64,000 nt of DNA, from the NCBI GenBank assembly GCA_964036195.1, contig OZ038458.1:9251832-9315831 (forward strand), read 5' to 3'. Positions 46,262 to 57,181 of the stretch are shown piece after piece. The notes beneath the pieces were generated by a model. The model saw only the letters and a list, made by a program, of their open reading frames with translations, was not told the origin of the DNA and made no database searches. The stretch's first letter is position 1. Each line of letters opens with the position of its first letter. This DNA comes from Sphaerolaimus hirsutus. Taxonomy: Eukaryota > Nematoda > Chromadorea > Monhysterida > Sphaerolaimidae. A program made the translations under genes and the position numbers.

Positions 46262-47938
46262 ATGGCCAATGAACAGGGAGCCAATGAAGGCCCTGCATAT
46301 CACACTCGCTCACAGATGAGTGATAGTGCCACAGAAAGCAGTGCCACAAGGCAAAATGCTGAGGCACCAGCAGCAAGTACTGCTGTGAACAGAAATGACC
46401 AGGTAGATATGGTCAAACACATGTGCACATTCATGCAGAGCATGATGCGACAACAAGAGCGCATGGCAAACAGCATGATGCAACAGCAAGAGAACATGGC
46501 TGATAAGCAAACAAATGCCATGGATAAAATGATGGACAAACAAAACCAAATGATGGAAATATTGACAGAAAAGTTGTCCATCAAACACACTGGAACTGCA
46601 CCAAATGCTGTGCATGATTTGACCAGTGATGCAAGGTACACATCAGAGCAGCGGCGACTGTGGACGCCACTGCTAAATGACAAATTTTCCACCTTTGATG
46701 GTGAAGATCCACTGAAATTTGAATTGTGGATGGGCGATTTGAAGGCCCGGATCAAGCTCACTGAAGTGCCAGATGAGTTTGCAGTGATCCATGTGCGCAA
46801 ATGCTTGAGTGGCAGAGCACTGCACCAATTTGAGCACCTGTCACATGAGGACAGAATGACCTTTGAACAGGTCTGTGCATTTTTGGAGTCACAATATGGT
46901 GACCATTTTTCTGCACAAAATGCAATGAATAAGCTGACCACAACAAAGCAATCAGCAAAGGAACAAGTCAAGGACTTTGGCTTGTTGATCGAGAGCTTGG
47001 TGCGCAAAGCAATGCCAAACATTGTTCCGGCAGCTCTCAAAGTGCAATTGAAGCACTATTTTATGTCTGGCTTGCAGAATCAGACACTGCAAAATGCACT
47101 GTATGCATTGCCAACTTATGAATTGATGACCTTCAAGGAGCTGGTTGAAAATGCTGAAAGGCTGGAGTTTGCTGAAAAGCGCGTGAAGGTGCATGCACCA
47201 AATGCACAGAAATATTGTGCTATGCATGGCACTTATACACATTCCACTGAAGAGTGTGACATTACTGCCAACCAGGCAAAGAGAATTGCAAGTGACAAGC
47301 TGGCAAGGCAAAATGGCAGACCTGGAGCAAATCGCTTCAACAGGTCCAAACAGTGGAATGCTAATCGCTTTCCACCGAAGGTGCAGCAGCATGCTGCAGG
47401 TGCTGAAAACAAACAAATGTACCAGAAAAAGTGGTGCAATGTCCACAAGTCTGTCACGCATGACACACAGGACTGCTGGATGTCCAAAAGGGACAATTTC
47501 AACAAACACCCTGTGAAAAAGGAATGGACAAGGTCCAAGGTGCACAATATTGATTGTGACCAGGAGGGTGAACCTCCCAATGCTGTGAATCGGGTGCAGC
47601 ATGTGGCACAGCCACAAAAAGTGCAAATGAAGCCAAAAACTGGCTCAAAGGTCAATCAGCCATGTGCCTTTTTGAATGGCACACAATTTGACACCTGTCG
47701 CCCAGACAGTGGTGCTGATGTGACAGTGGTGACTGAAAATGTGGTGAAAAGGCTTGGCTTGATGCCAAGGCCTACCAAGCACAAACTGCTTGCAGCAAAT
47801 CAAACACCAATTGAAACAAAAGGATGCGTAGACATCCAAATTGACTATGCAGGTGGCACAGCCATGCATACATGTCAGATTTCAAATGAAATTGACTATG
47901 ATGTCCTGTTGGGACAAGATGTGATGCCAAAGATGTGA
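46262..47938 (+). CDS. LTR element gag-protease region
   Basis: A 558-codon open frame. An N-terminal Met/Gln-rich coiled stretch is followed by a retrotransposon gag domain (FDGEDPLKFELWMGDLKARI) and Cys/His-rich parts, and the frame ends in an aspartic-protease-like segment. It would form the particle and its protease; fossil of a selfish element, not a host gene. Confidence 0.85.
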   Translation: MANEQGANEGPAYHTRSQMSDSATESSATRQNAEAPAASTAVNRNDQVDMVKHMCTFMQSMMRQQERMANSMMQQQENMADKQTNAMDKMMDKQNQMMEILTEKLSIKHTGTAPNAVHDLTSDARYTSEQRRLWTPLLNDKFSTFDGEDPLKFELWMGDLKARIKLTEVPDEFAVIHVRKCLSGRALHQFEHLSHEDRMTFEQVCAFLESQYGDHFSAQNAMNKLTTTKQSAKEQVKDFGLLIESLVRKAMPNIVPAALKVQLKHYFMSGLQNQTLQNALYALPTYELMTFKELVENAERLEFAEKRVKVHAPNAQKYCAMHGTYTHSTEECDITANQAKRIASDKLARQNGRPGANRFNRSKQWNANRFPPKVQQHAAGAENKQMYQKKWCNVHKSVTHDTQDCWMSKRDNFNKHPVKKEWTRSKVHNIDCDQEGEPPNAVNRVQHVAQPQKVQMKPKTGSKVNQPCAFLNGTQFDTCRPDSGADVTVVTENVVKRLGLMPRPTKHKLLAANQTPIETKGCVDIQIDYAGGTAMHTCQISNEIDYDVLLGQDVMPKM

Positions 47939-49845
47939 TGCACATGAGAGCTGCAGATGGCAGTAACCTTTTGCCAGAGGCCAAAAATGTGCCTGTCACA
48001 AATGACATTCAAAGGCAGTTGATCAAACACTGCAAATTGGACAGTGATGACCAGTCAGCACTGGTCATTTTTTCTGACAAACAGGGCCAGCCAATGCATG
48101 CTGCCCATGTGCCACTGCACAAGAATGAGCCACCCAGTGAAGTGCTCATAGGCCAAGTGCAAAATTTGGACAAAAGTGAATGGGCAAAAATGCTCAGCAT
48201 TGGTGACTGCTCAGATGCAGAAAAATCCAAGTTAGTGGATGCACTGTTTGAGCTGCGACATGCATTTAGCTCCATGTACAAAACAGATGCATGCCAAAAT
48301 GTGGATGAAATTGGATGCACAGATGTGGAGCATGAAATTGACACAGGTGACACCCTGCCATTCAGAGTTCCACCTAGGCGCATTCCACTTAGACTGCGCC
48401 CAGAGGTAGAAAAGATGCTCAAGGATTTGCTTGACCAAGGGTGCATTGTGCCTTCAAACAGCAATTACAGCAGTGCATTTGTGCTAGTGAAAAAGAAAGA
48501 TGGCTCATGGAGATTCTGTGTGGATTTCCGCCAGTTGAATTTGAACACAAAGCGAGACAGCTATCCATTGCCCCGCATGGATGATTTGCTGGATCTGTGG
48601 GCTGGGAGGAAATTTTTCTCCACCATGGACATTAAATGTGGATATTACAACATCCGCATCAAAAAGGAAGATCAGCATAAAACTGCATTTACTGCATTGG
48701 ACCAGTTGTTTGAATGGAAGCGCATGCCATTTGGGCTGCATTCGGCTCCGGCTACTTTTCAAAGAGCCATCAACAACATGCTGAGTGAACATCAAAGCTA
48801 CTGCAGAGCCTACCTAGATGACATCATTGTGGCATCCACCACACTTGAAGAGCACATTGCTCACCTGAAGACAGTGATTGCAACGACATGCAAAGCTGGA
48901 TTGAGGCTGAATCCACGCAAGTGCCATTTTCTGAAAAACAAAATTCAGTATTTAGGGCATGTGATCAGTGGTGATGGAATCCATGTGGATCCAGACAAAG
49001 CCACAGCCATTCAAAGTTACCCATTGCCTGCCACCAAAAAAGAAGGCATTTCATTCATGGGACTCGTCAGCTACATGCGACGTTTTCACCACAACCTGTC
49101 CCATAGGTTGGCGCCATTGCGCAAATTTTTCCAAGCTGCTGAGAGCAGTAAGGCACAATTGAAATGGACACCTGAATTAGAGAAATTATTCAGGCAGATT
49201 TGCACTGAGATGGGTGATCCAAGGGCATTAGCAATGCCTGTGCCAGGAAATGACTATGTGATAACCACTGATGCTAGTGCCGATGGATTAGGTGCTATGC
49301 TAGAGCAGGAAAATGAGCAAGGCAAGTTGCAGCCAATTGCTTTTGCTAGTCGTGTGACTGCACCTGCTGAAAAGCGCTACTGTGCCACTGAGTTGGAAGC
49401 GCGTGCAGTTGTTTATGCACTTCAAACATTCAGGCCATACATCACTGGAGAAAAAGTGACAGTGTTTACTGATCACCACCCCCTGACACAGCTGTTTCAG
49501 AAAAATAGCCCATCGCATAGGCTCTACCGCTGGTGTCTTGTGTTGCAACAGTTTGATGTGAAATTGTGCTATAAGCCAGGAATAAAAAATTTAGTGGCTG
49601 ATGCTCTTTCAAGGGCACCTGCTGGCACAATTCCTGTTCGCATGGGGGAAAATGACTCAATTGACCAGCCAGATGTCACACTTGATACAGTGTGCAACAT
49701 CAATTTCATCAGTGTGTCACACATGTTAGCCAAATTGGCTACACCAAAGGTGAGTGCTGTGCACAACATTGCATTAGCAAGTGAGGAGTTTGATTCCGAA
49801 ACCCGTTATCTGCACGTTTTTGGGTTTTTTGAAAATCGCATTTGA
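47935..49845 (+). CDS. LTR element reverse transcriptase and RNase H region
   Basis: Reverse transcriptase motifs RFCVDFRQLN, MPFGLHSAPATFQ and YLDDIIVAS, then the RNase H segment TTDASADGLGAML and TDHHPLTQLF of Ty3/gypsy pol. It overlaps the end of the gag frame by 4 bases, an arrangement for which this family uses programmed recoding. The frame runs into the inserted element at its 3' end. Confidence 0.88.
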   Translation: MMHMRAADGSNLLPEAKNVPVTNDIQRQLIKHCKLDSDDQSALVIFSDKQGQPMHAAHVPLHKNEPPSEVLIGQVQNLDKSEWAKMLSIGDCSDAEKSKLVDALFELRHAFSSMYKTDACQNVDEIGCTDVEHEIDTGDTLPFRVPPRRIPLRLRPEVEKMLKDLLDQGCIVPSNSNYSSAFVLVKKKDGSWRFCVDFRQLNLNTKRDSYPLPRMDDLLDLWAGRKFFSTMDIKCGYYNIRIKKEDQHKTAFTALDQLFEWKRMPFGLHSAPATFQRAINNMLSEHQSYCRAYLDDIIVASTTLEEHIAHLKTVIATTCKAGLRLNPRKCHFLKNKIQYLGHVISGDGIHVDPDKATAIQSYPLPATKKEGISFMGLVSYMRRFHHNLSHRLAPLRKFFQAAESSKAQLKWTPELEKLFRQICTEMGDPRALAMPVPGNDYVITTDASADGLGAMLEQENEQGKLQPIAFASRVTAPAEKRYCATELEARAVVYALQTFRPYITGEKVTVFTDHHPLTQLFQKNSPSHRLYRWCLVLQQFDVKLCYKPGIKNLVADALSRAPAGTIPVRMGENDSIDQPDVTLDTVCNINFISVSHMLAKLATPKVSAVHNIALASEEFDSETRYLHVFGFFENRI

Positions 49846-50104
49846 AACTTTGACATTGGCCCGCGCTGGCATGCTTCAAGTGACAACGCTTGCCCAAAAC
49901 TTTTTGAAAAGTTCATGAATTTCTCTACATTTTCCATATTTACAACCCTCTGGCCGGGGTATATACCTAGAGTTATGATGATTTGTTTGACTTCACATCA
50001 GCATAAATGCATGCAGATATCGGGTTTCGGGCGCAAACTTTCACCTGAGTGCCAAATGCCACATGTAGATAACGAGTTTCGGGTGCAAACTTTGAACTGA
50101 ATTT

Positions 50105-52060
50105 TATGGAGTGGCACTAGGGGCACCAAACTTGCGCCATTTGTATAGAGTGGTGCTAGGGGCACCAAAATAGTGCCATTTTTAGGGAGTGGTGCTAGGG
50201 GCACCAGAATAGTGCCGTTTTTATAGAGTGGTGCTAGGGGCACCAAAATGGTGCCATTTTTATAGAGTGGTGCTAGGGGCACCAAAATAGTGCCATTTTT
50301 AGGGAGTGGTGCTAGGGGCACCAAAATAGTGCCATTTGTATTGAGTGGTGCTAGGGGCACCAAATAGTGCCATTTTTAGGGAGTGGTGCTAGGGGCACCA
50401 AAATAGTGCCATTTGTATTGAGTGGTGCTAGGGGCACCAAAATAGTGCCATTTTTAGGGAGTGGTGCTAGGGGCACCAGAATAGTGCCGTTTTTATAGAG
50501 TGGTGCTAGGGGCACCAAAATGGTGCCATTTTTATAGAGTGGTGCTAGGGGCACCAAAATAGTGCCATTTTTAGGGAGTGGTGCTAGGGGCACCAAAATA
50601 GTGCCATTTGTATTGAGTGGTGCTAGGGCACCAAAATAGTGCCATTTTTAGGGAGTGGTGCTAGGGGCACCAAAATAGTGCCATTTGTATTGAGTGGTGC
50701 TAGGGGCACCAAATAGTGCCATTTTTAGGGAGTGGTGCTAGGGGCACCAAAATAGTGCCATTTGTATTGAGTGGTGCTAGGGGCACCAAAATAGTGCCAT
50801 TTTTAGGGAGTGGTGCTAGGGGCACCAGAATAGTGCCGTTTTTATAGAGTGGTGCTAGGGGCACCAAAATGGTGCCATTTTTATAGAGTGGTGCTAGGGG
50901 CACCAAAATAGTGCCGTTTTTAGGGAGTGGTGCTAGGGGCACCAAAATAGTGCCATTTGTATTGAGTGGTGCTAGGGCACCAAAATAGTGCCATTTTTAG
51001 GGAGTGGTGCTAGGGGCACCAGAATAGTGCCGTTTTTATAGAGTGGTGCTAGGGGCACCAAAATAGTGCCATTTGTATTGAGTGGTGCTAGGGGCACCAA
51101 AATAGTGCCATTTTTAGGGAGTGGTGCTAGGGGCACCAAAATAGTGCCATTTTTAGGGAGTGGTGCTAGGGGCACCAAAATAGTGCCATTTGTATTGAGT
51201 GGTGCTAGCGGCACCAAAATAGTGCCATTTTTAGGGAGTGGTGCTAGGGGCACCAGAATAGTGCCGTTTTTATAGAGTGGTGCTAGGGGCACCAAAATGG
51301 TGCCATTTTTATAGAGTGGTGCTAGGGGCACCAAAATAGTGCCATTTTTAGGGAGTGGTGCTAGGGGCACCAAAATAGTGCCATTTTTAGGGAGTGGTGC
51401 TAGGGGCACCAAAATAGTGCCATTTGTATTGAGTGGTGCTAGGGGCACCAAAATAGTGCCATTTTTATAGAGTGGTGCTAGGAGCACCAAAATAGTGCCA
51501 TTTTTATAGAGTGGTGCTAGGGGCACCAAAATAGTGCCATTTTTATGGAGTGGCATTAGGGGCACCAAAATAGCACCATTATCATGGAAATGGTGCTAGG
51601 GGTGACAAAATAGTGCCATTTTAATGGTGTGGTTAGGGGCACCAAAATAGTGCCATTTTTATGGAGTGGCATTAGGGGTACCGAAATCACACCATTTTCA
51701 TGGAATGGTGCTAGGGGTGCCAAAATCACACCATTTTCATGGAATGGTGCTAGGGGCGCCAAAATAGTTCCATTTTTATGGAGTGGTGCTAGAGGCACCA
51801 AAATAGTGCCATTTTTATGGAGTGGCATTAGGGGCACCAAAATAGTGCCATTTTTATGGAGTAGTGCAAGGGGCACCAAAATAGTGCCATTTTTATGGAG
51901 TTGTGCTAGGGGCACCAAACTCATGCCATTTTTATGGAGTGGCATTAGGGGTGCCAAAATAGTGCCATTTTGATGGAATGGCTCTAGAGGCACCAAACTT
52001 AACCAATTTTATGGAGTGGCGCTAGGGGCACCATACTTGCACCATTTTTATGGAATGGTG
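50105..52060 (-). repeat. 39-bp minisatellite array, first arm
   Basis: About 49 units, type TAGGGAGTGGTGCTAGGGGC plus ACCAAAATAGTGCCATTTT. Each holds a TGGTGC-TAGGG-GCACCA dyad. On the minus strand each unit reads as a 13-residue repeat (VPLAPLYKNGTIL) without stops over long stretches. Units become more varied after 51540. Confidence 0.95.
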
Positions 52061-52999
52061 TTAGACTTGGGTTATAATAGGTACATTGAAAGTTATGTTT
52101 TACACTGTAGAAGTATGTGGGCACACACTGGCTGGATTTATTAAACTATACTAACATATTGCAGTTTTTTTACACAATAGAATGAACAAATGGAAGCTTT
52201 TGTACTAAAAATTACTCAAAACCAATGAAAGCAATATCAAAGGTAATGTGTAAGTGAAGTTGTGTCCCTTAGTGCAAAAATTGCAACAAAAAAAACAGTG
52301 CATGAGTACTAAAAATGTTAGCTGAGGGTTTAAAAATGGTTTCGATGTGTGTTTCTTAAAGAAATGTTGTTTTAAAAAAACCTTAGAAAGTACTGGTCAT
52401 CCTTAGCTATTATGTACCTCTTCTGCATGTGGAATGTTGATGCATTCAATTTTTAAAATTGTGCTTTATGTCAGGTAAGGCTTGCATCACAGTGGGTGAA
52501 AAGAGCATAAACAAAACAGAAATCAAAAATGACTGAAAATCACCTAAAACAGAATGTCTAAACATGAAGAACAAACAACAAACTGTGAGTAATGCAAATG
52601 TAATGGAATATACTACTTCTATGACTACACATTGCAACACACATGGATTATTATGATCTGGCAAAATGTCTATAATCCATTTTCTACATGCCTTCTTGGA
52701 TTTGATCATTTTACTTTTTTATTTTATTTTATTTTACTGTTTTTTTAATCATTTTTAATGTTCTTTGTGTGATTTTTGTCATTTTACAGAATCTTTTATA
52801 TTTCTTTTTGACATTTCACAGGGAATTAGTCATTTTACAGTGATTTTTCTGAGTCTGGAAATGGGATTTTTAATGGGTGACCCCACTGCAAAAATTCAAA
52901 TTTTGGATCTGGTAAACTTTTAACATTTTAATCACATGTGAACGTGCAAATGAACAAAAAAACATCATGGTGCAAATGAGAATTGGCAATTACAGACTC

Positions 53000-54645
53000 T
53001 ATAGCACCATTTCATAAGAATGGCACCATTCCACATGAATGCCACAACTTTGGTATCTGTAGGAACATTCTATGACAACAGCACAATTTTCATGCCCCTA
53101 ATGCCACTCCATAAAAATGGCACTATTTTGGCACCCCTAGCACCATTCCATGAAAATGGCATGACTTTGGTGCCCCTAGCACCACTCCATAAAAATGGCG
53201 CTATTTTGGCGCCTCTAGCATCATTCAATGAAAATAGCACAATTTTCATGCCCCTAGCACCACTTGATAAAAATGGCAGTATTTTGGCGCCCCTAGCATC
53301 ATTCAATGAAAATAGCACAATTTTCATGCCCCTAGCACCACTTGATAAAAATGGCAGTATTTTGGTGCCCCTAGCACCATTCCATAAAAATGGCACTATT
53401 TTGGTGCCCCTAGCACCATTCCATGAAAATGGCACTATTTTGGTGCCCCTAGCACCATTCCATGAAAATGGCATGATTTTGGTGACCCTAGCACCACTCC
53501 ATGAAAATGGCACTATTTTGATGCACCTAGCACCACTCCATGAAAATGGCACTATTTTGGCGCCCCTAGCACCATTCCATGAAAATGGCACTATTTTGAT
53601 GCCCCTAGCACCACTCCATGAAAATGGCACTATTTTGATGCCCCTAGCACCACTCCATAAGAATGGCACTATTTTGGCGCCCCTAGCACCATTCCATGAA
53701 AATGGTGTGATTTTGGTGCCCCTAGCACCACTCCATAAAAATAGTGCTATTTTGGTGCCCCTAGCACCATTCTTTGAAAATGGCATGATTTTGGTGCCCT
53801 AGCACCACTCCATGAAAATGGCACTATTTTGGTGCCCCTAGAACCATTCCATGAAAATGGCATGATTTTGGTGCCCCTAGCACCACTCCATAAAAATGGC
53901 GCTATTTTGGCACCCCTAGCATCATTCCATGAAAATGGCATGATTTTGGTGCCCATAGCACCATTTCATGAAAATGGCACTATTTTGGCACCCCTAGCAC
54001 CATTCCATGAAAATGGCATGATTTTGGTGCCCCTAGCACCACTCCATGAAAATGGCGTGATTTTGGTGCCCATAGCACCACTCCATAAAAATGGCACTAT
54101 TTTGGTGCCCCTAGCACCATTCCATGAAAATGGCATGATTTTGGTGCCCCTAGCACCACTCCATAAAAATGGCACTTTTTGGCGCCCCTAGCACCATTCT
54201 TTGAAAATGGCACTATTTTGGTGCCCCTAGCACCAATCCATAAAAATGGCACTATTTTGGCGCCCCTAGCACCATTCCATGAAAATGGCATGATTTTGGT
54301 GCCCCTAGCACCACTCCATGAAAATGGCGTGATTTTGGTGCCCATAGCACCACTCCATAAAAATGGCACTATTTTGGTGCCCCTAGCACCATTCCATGAA
54401 AATGGGATGATTTTGGTGCCCCTAGCACCACTCCATAAAAATGGCACTTTTTTGGCGCCCCTAGCACCATTCTTTGAAAATGGCGCTGTTTTGGTGCCCC
54501 TAGCACCAATCCATAAAAATGGCACTATTTTGGCGCCCCTAGCACCATTCCATGAAAATGGCATGATTTTGGTGCCCCTAAATCCACTCCATAGAAATGG
54601 CGCTATTTTGGTGCCCCTAACAACACTCCATAAAAATGTTCACAA
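53000..54645 (+). repeat. 39-bp minisatellite array, inverted second arm
   Basis: About 42 units of the same 39-bp repeat in opposite orientation (GCACTATTTTGGTGCCCCTA plus GCACCACTCCATAAAAATG). The + strand reads VPLAPLHENGTIL-type repeats, up to 260 codons. Variants differ from the first arm, mostly CATGAAAATGG in place of TATAAAAATGG. Confidence 0.95.
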
Positions 54646-55209
54646 GTGGTGTTATTCAAATAAAAAGTCATGTGGAAATAACGAGTTTCAGGTGCAAAGT
54701 CACATGCAGATAACGAGTTTCGGGTGCAAAGTCACCTGCAGATAACGAGTTTCGGGTGCAAAGTCACCTGCAGATAACGAGTTTCGGATGCAAATTCATA
54801 AAAACCAGTACAGATTTCCTTAACGAGTTTCGGATGCAAACTCCATTTTTGTATGGTGATTTTGACACCTCCATACTAAATCCTTAACGAGTTTCGGATG
54901 CAAACTTTTTTCTCTGCAGATAACGAGTTTCGGGTGCAAAAAATGATAGTTTTTTTGGTAGATAACGGGTTTCGAGTGCAAACTCGCCTATTTTGGGCTG
55001 CAGATAACGGGTTTCGGATGCAAACTTGCATTTTTTTCAAAAAACGCTCTCTGTATCTCGGGAACGGTATGAGATATTGAGAAAATTTTTTTTCTATCAC
55101 GAAGAAATATATATATATACGTCAAATCCGCACTTAACTCAATTTTTTTCACTTTTGCACTTAACGGGTTACGGAACCAAACTCCTCAAGTGACAAAGAG
55201 CGCAATGAC

Positions 55210-56217
55210 ATGTTGCGCTGGCACCATGAAGGGCGCTGGGCAGCACATGCAAGTGCCCAGAAAACATACCAGCGCCTGAGACCATTCTATGGCCATGGAA
55301 ACTGGCCCACACTTGCAGCTGATGTGCAAGAGTATTGCAAAAATTGCAACACATGCAAGCAGCGATCAAATCGCTATGAGGTGCTGCCATTGATGCCAAG
55401 GCCACCACCTGACCAGCCGCGTCGGCGCTGGCACATGGATTTTTCCACATTCATGCCAAGCAGTTACAAAGGGCCAAAATATTGCCTTGTTGCAATTGAT
55501 GCCATGTCGCGTTTCGTCGAGGCAAGGCACAGCAATGCAACTGATGCAAAAAGTGCAGTCAAACTGTACAATGAAATTGTTGCCAGACATGGGGTCCCAG
55601 AAGAAATTGTGACTGACAGTGGGACTCATTTTAAGTGCCGTGAATTTGAGTCCGCATTGCAGAAACACCAGACAGTTCTGCATGTGACCACACCTGGTTC
55701 CAAAACCAGCAATGGCATCTGTGAAAGGGCCATACGCACACTGCAAGATGTGCTGTCAAAGAAAAGAGCTGATGACCACCGAGCCTGGCACTTGATCCTG
55801 CCTGATGCAGTGGCTGCCTACAACGCTACAGAGCATTCTGCTACAGGTGTGTCACCATTTGAAGCTCATTATGGCTCAAAGCGTGCAACAACTGGGCATG
55901 AGTTTGAAGTTGCACCGCCACTTGTCAAATTTTGGCAGATGATCAATGAAAGAGTGGCAAATGCCCAAAAGAAAGCAGCAAACTCTGCTTATATCACAAA
56001 TCCCACCACCAAGTTCAAAATAGGTGATACCATTTTTGTGAAGGATACACCTGCCATGGGAAGTCGCAAAGCAAAATTGGACTTGCCCAATTCCAAAGAA
56101 GGTGAAATTGTTTCATTCCCATCTCCCAAGGCTGCAACCATAAAATTTAGCAATGGTAAAGTGCGTGTAGTCCCCATTAACATGCTGCAGCCCCGTTCTT
56201 TAGGTTCAGGTACTTAG
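55210..56217 (+). CDS. LTR element integrase region
   Basis: Carries the HHCC zinc-binding pattern (WHHEGRWAAHA, YCKNCNTCKQR) and the catalytic-core segments WHMDFSTFMP, VTDSGTHFKC and TSNGICERAI of Ty3/gypsy integrases, then a C-terminal basic region. Separated from the rest of pol by the inserted element. Confidence 0.87.
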   Translation: MLRWHHEGRWAAHASAQKTYQRLRPFYGHGNWPTLAADVQEYCKNCNTCKQRSNRYEVLPLMPRPPPDQPRRRWHMDFSTFMPSSYKGPKYCLVAIDAMSRFVEARHSNATDAKSAVKLYNEIVARHGVPEEIVTDSGTHFKCREFESALQKHQTVLHVTTPGSKTSNGICERAIRTLQDVLSKKRADDHRAWHLILPDAVAAYNATEHSATGVSPFEAHYGSKRATTGHEFEVAPPLVKFWQMINERVANAQKKAANSAYITNPTTKFKIGDTIFVKDTPAMGSRKAKLDLPNSKEGEIVSFPSPKAATIKFSNGKVRVVPINMLQPRSLGSGT

Positions 56218-56328
56218 GAGAGGATCAACAGGAGACCAGTCCAGGAACTTTAGGATCAAAACAGGTGATTTAGTGATTTTAATGTAGTTTAGGTATTTGA
56301 GGCCAAATACTTCCTGCACCCCCCAAGG

Positions 56329-56523
56329 AGTTAGCAGTGACTTCCAGTGATAAAAGTGATCCTAGGCATAAAGCATTGAATTAACAAAAAGTTCATCTAG
56401 TGATACGTGTGTGATCCTCTTTCCCATTTCGTTGTTTAAATAGTTGACAGCTGAGCCCCACAAGGCATCAGCCAGCACCCGAGCAGCCAATGAACCAGCA
56501 ACCACCAACCAGCTCTACCAACT
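56329..56523 (+). repeat. 3' LTR
   Basis: 195 bp, same as 45483-45677, preceded by CACCCCCCAAGGAG as the likely second-strand priming tract. Confidence 0.9.
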
Positions 56524-56848
56524 ATATGAACCCCTGTGGGTGTCCAAATCTACAAAATCCCTGCGATATTTTACATCGCAAATCACAATGCACTGGCAAT
56601 TGTCTGATATACCTGTATATTATTATTATTTTTATTAATATATTATGGATTGTATATATTGACCCATAACCATATTTGGGATTTTTAAAAAACCAATCTT
56701 ATTTAAAAAATGTTGTTGTTTTTTATAAATAAAAACAGGGTCGTCAAAAAACATTTTTTGGCCATCCCTAGTACAAGCACAGTAAAAATGGGCGGCACAG
56801 AAAAAGTGCACAGCATGTGTCGAGGTTCCGTCAACAAAGTGCCCCATT

Positions 56849-57048
56849 NNNNNNNNNNNNNNNNNNNNNNNNNNNNNNNNNNNNNNNNNNNNNNNNNNNN
56901 NNNNNNNNNNNNNNNNNNNNNNNNNNNNNNNNNNNNNNNNNNNNNNNNNNNNNNNNNNNNNNNNNNNNNNNNNNNNNNNNNNNNNNNNNNNNNNNNNNNN
57001 NNNNNNNNNNNNNNNNNNNNNNNNNNNNNNNNNNNNNNNNNNNNNNNN
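56849..57048. other. Assembly gap (200 N)
   Basis: Exactly 200 N. The sequence before it matches 60880-60890 of duplicate copy 2; the sequence after it (57049-57180) does not. Confidence 0.99.
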
Positions 57049-57181
57049 CCATATATGTATGGTGCAGATAACAGATCGTTGAAAATAGAGATGGTGACTG
57101 ATTATCAATACAATTAGGTGTCACGGTGAGGCTGCGGCTTGGCAGCTTGCCCTGGCACAGAAATGAGTGAGAGGGGCGGAA

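Larger units (their letters stand above)
49784..55186. mobile_element. 5.4-kb AG...CT element carrying inverted satellite arrays
   Basis: Ends AGGAGTTTGATTCCGAAACC and GGTTACGGAACCAAACTCCT are inverted repeats of about 32 bp, flanked by exact CAAGTG (49778-49783, 55187-55192). Subterminal GATAACGAGTTTCGGGTGCA units recur near both ends (50030-50095; 54670-55025), like transposase-binding sites. The inside holds two inverted 39-bp arrays and an AT-rich centre (52080-52980). A 6-bp duplicate with AG...CT ends is typical of Polinton/Maverick elements, but I see no Polinton genes, so at most this is a non-coding relative. Confidence 0.82.
45483..56523 (+). mobile_element. Ty3/gypsy-type LTR element, interrupted, young
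   Basis: Two 195-bp direct repeats (45483-45677 and 56329-56523) in which I see no difference, flanked by ATAT on each side (45479-45482, 56524-56527). Order gag-protease, reverse transcriptase, RNase H, integrase is that of Ty3/gypsy elements. It is broken by one obvious large insertion (49784-55186) between the RNase H and integrase regions. Identical LTRs mean a recent arrival. The LTR begins AGTT and ends AACT rather than TG...CA. A tract GGTGCCGCGACCAC right after the left LTR is the likely primer-binding site. Confidence 0.9.
44233..56770. mobile_element. hAT-like element, 8-bp TSD GTACAAGC, interrupted
   Basis: TAGGGATGGCCAATG at the left, TTTGGCCATCCCTA at the right; GTACAAGC at 44225-44232 and 56771-56778 exactly. 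Its native length is about 1.5 kb, because the LTR element (45483-56523) was inserted into it. A TAGGGATGGAAAAGCGC end at 44410 hints at a further nested relative. Confidence 0.8.
43182..56848. repeat. Duplicated segment, copy 1 (with LTR element)
   Basis: GGGCCGCGGCGCGGCAGCTT opens it, and the sequence matches 58570 onward for about 2 kb with scattered differences. After the LTR element the match resumes (AAAAACAGGGTCGTCAAAAA, GTGTCGAGGTTCCGTCAACA) up to the N gap. Copy 1 lacks a roughly 245-bp piece that copy 2 has at 59125-59371. Confidence 0.85.
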
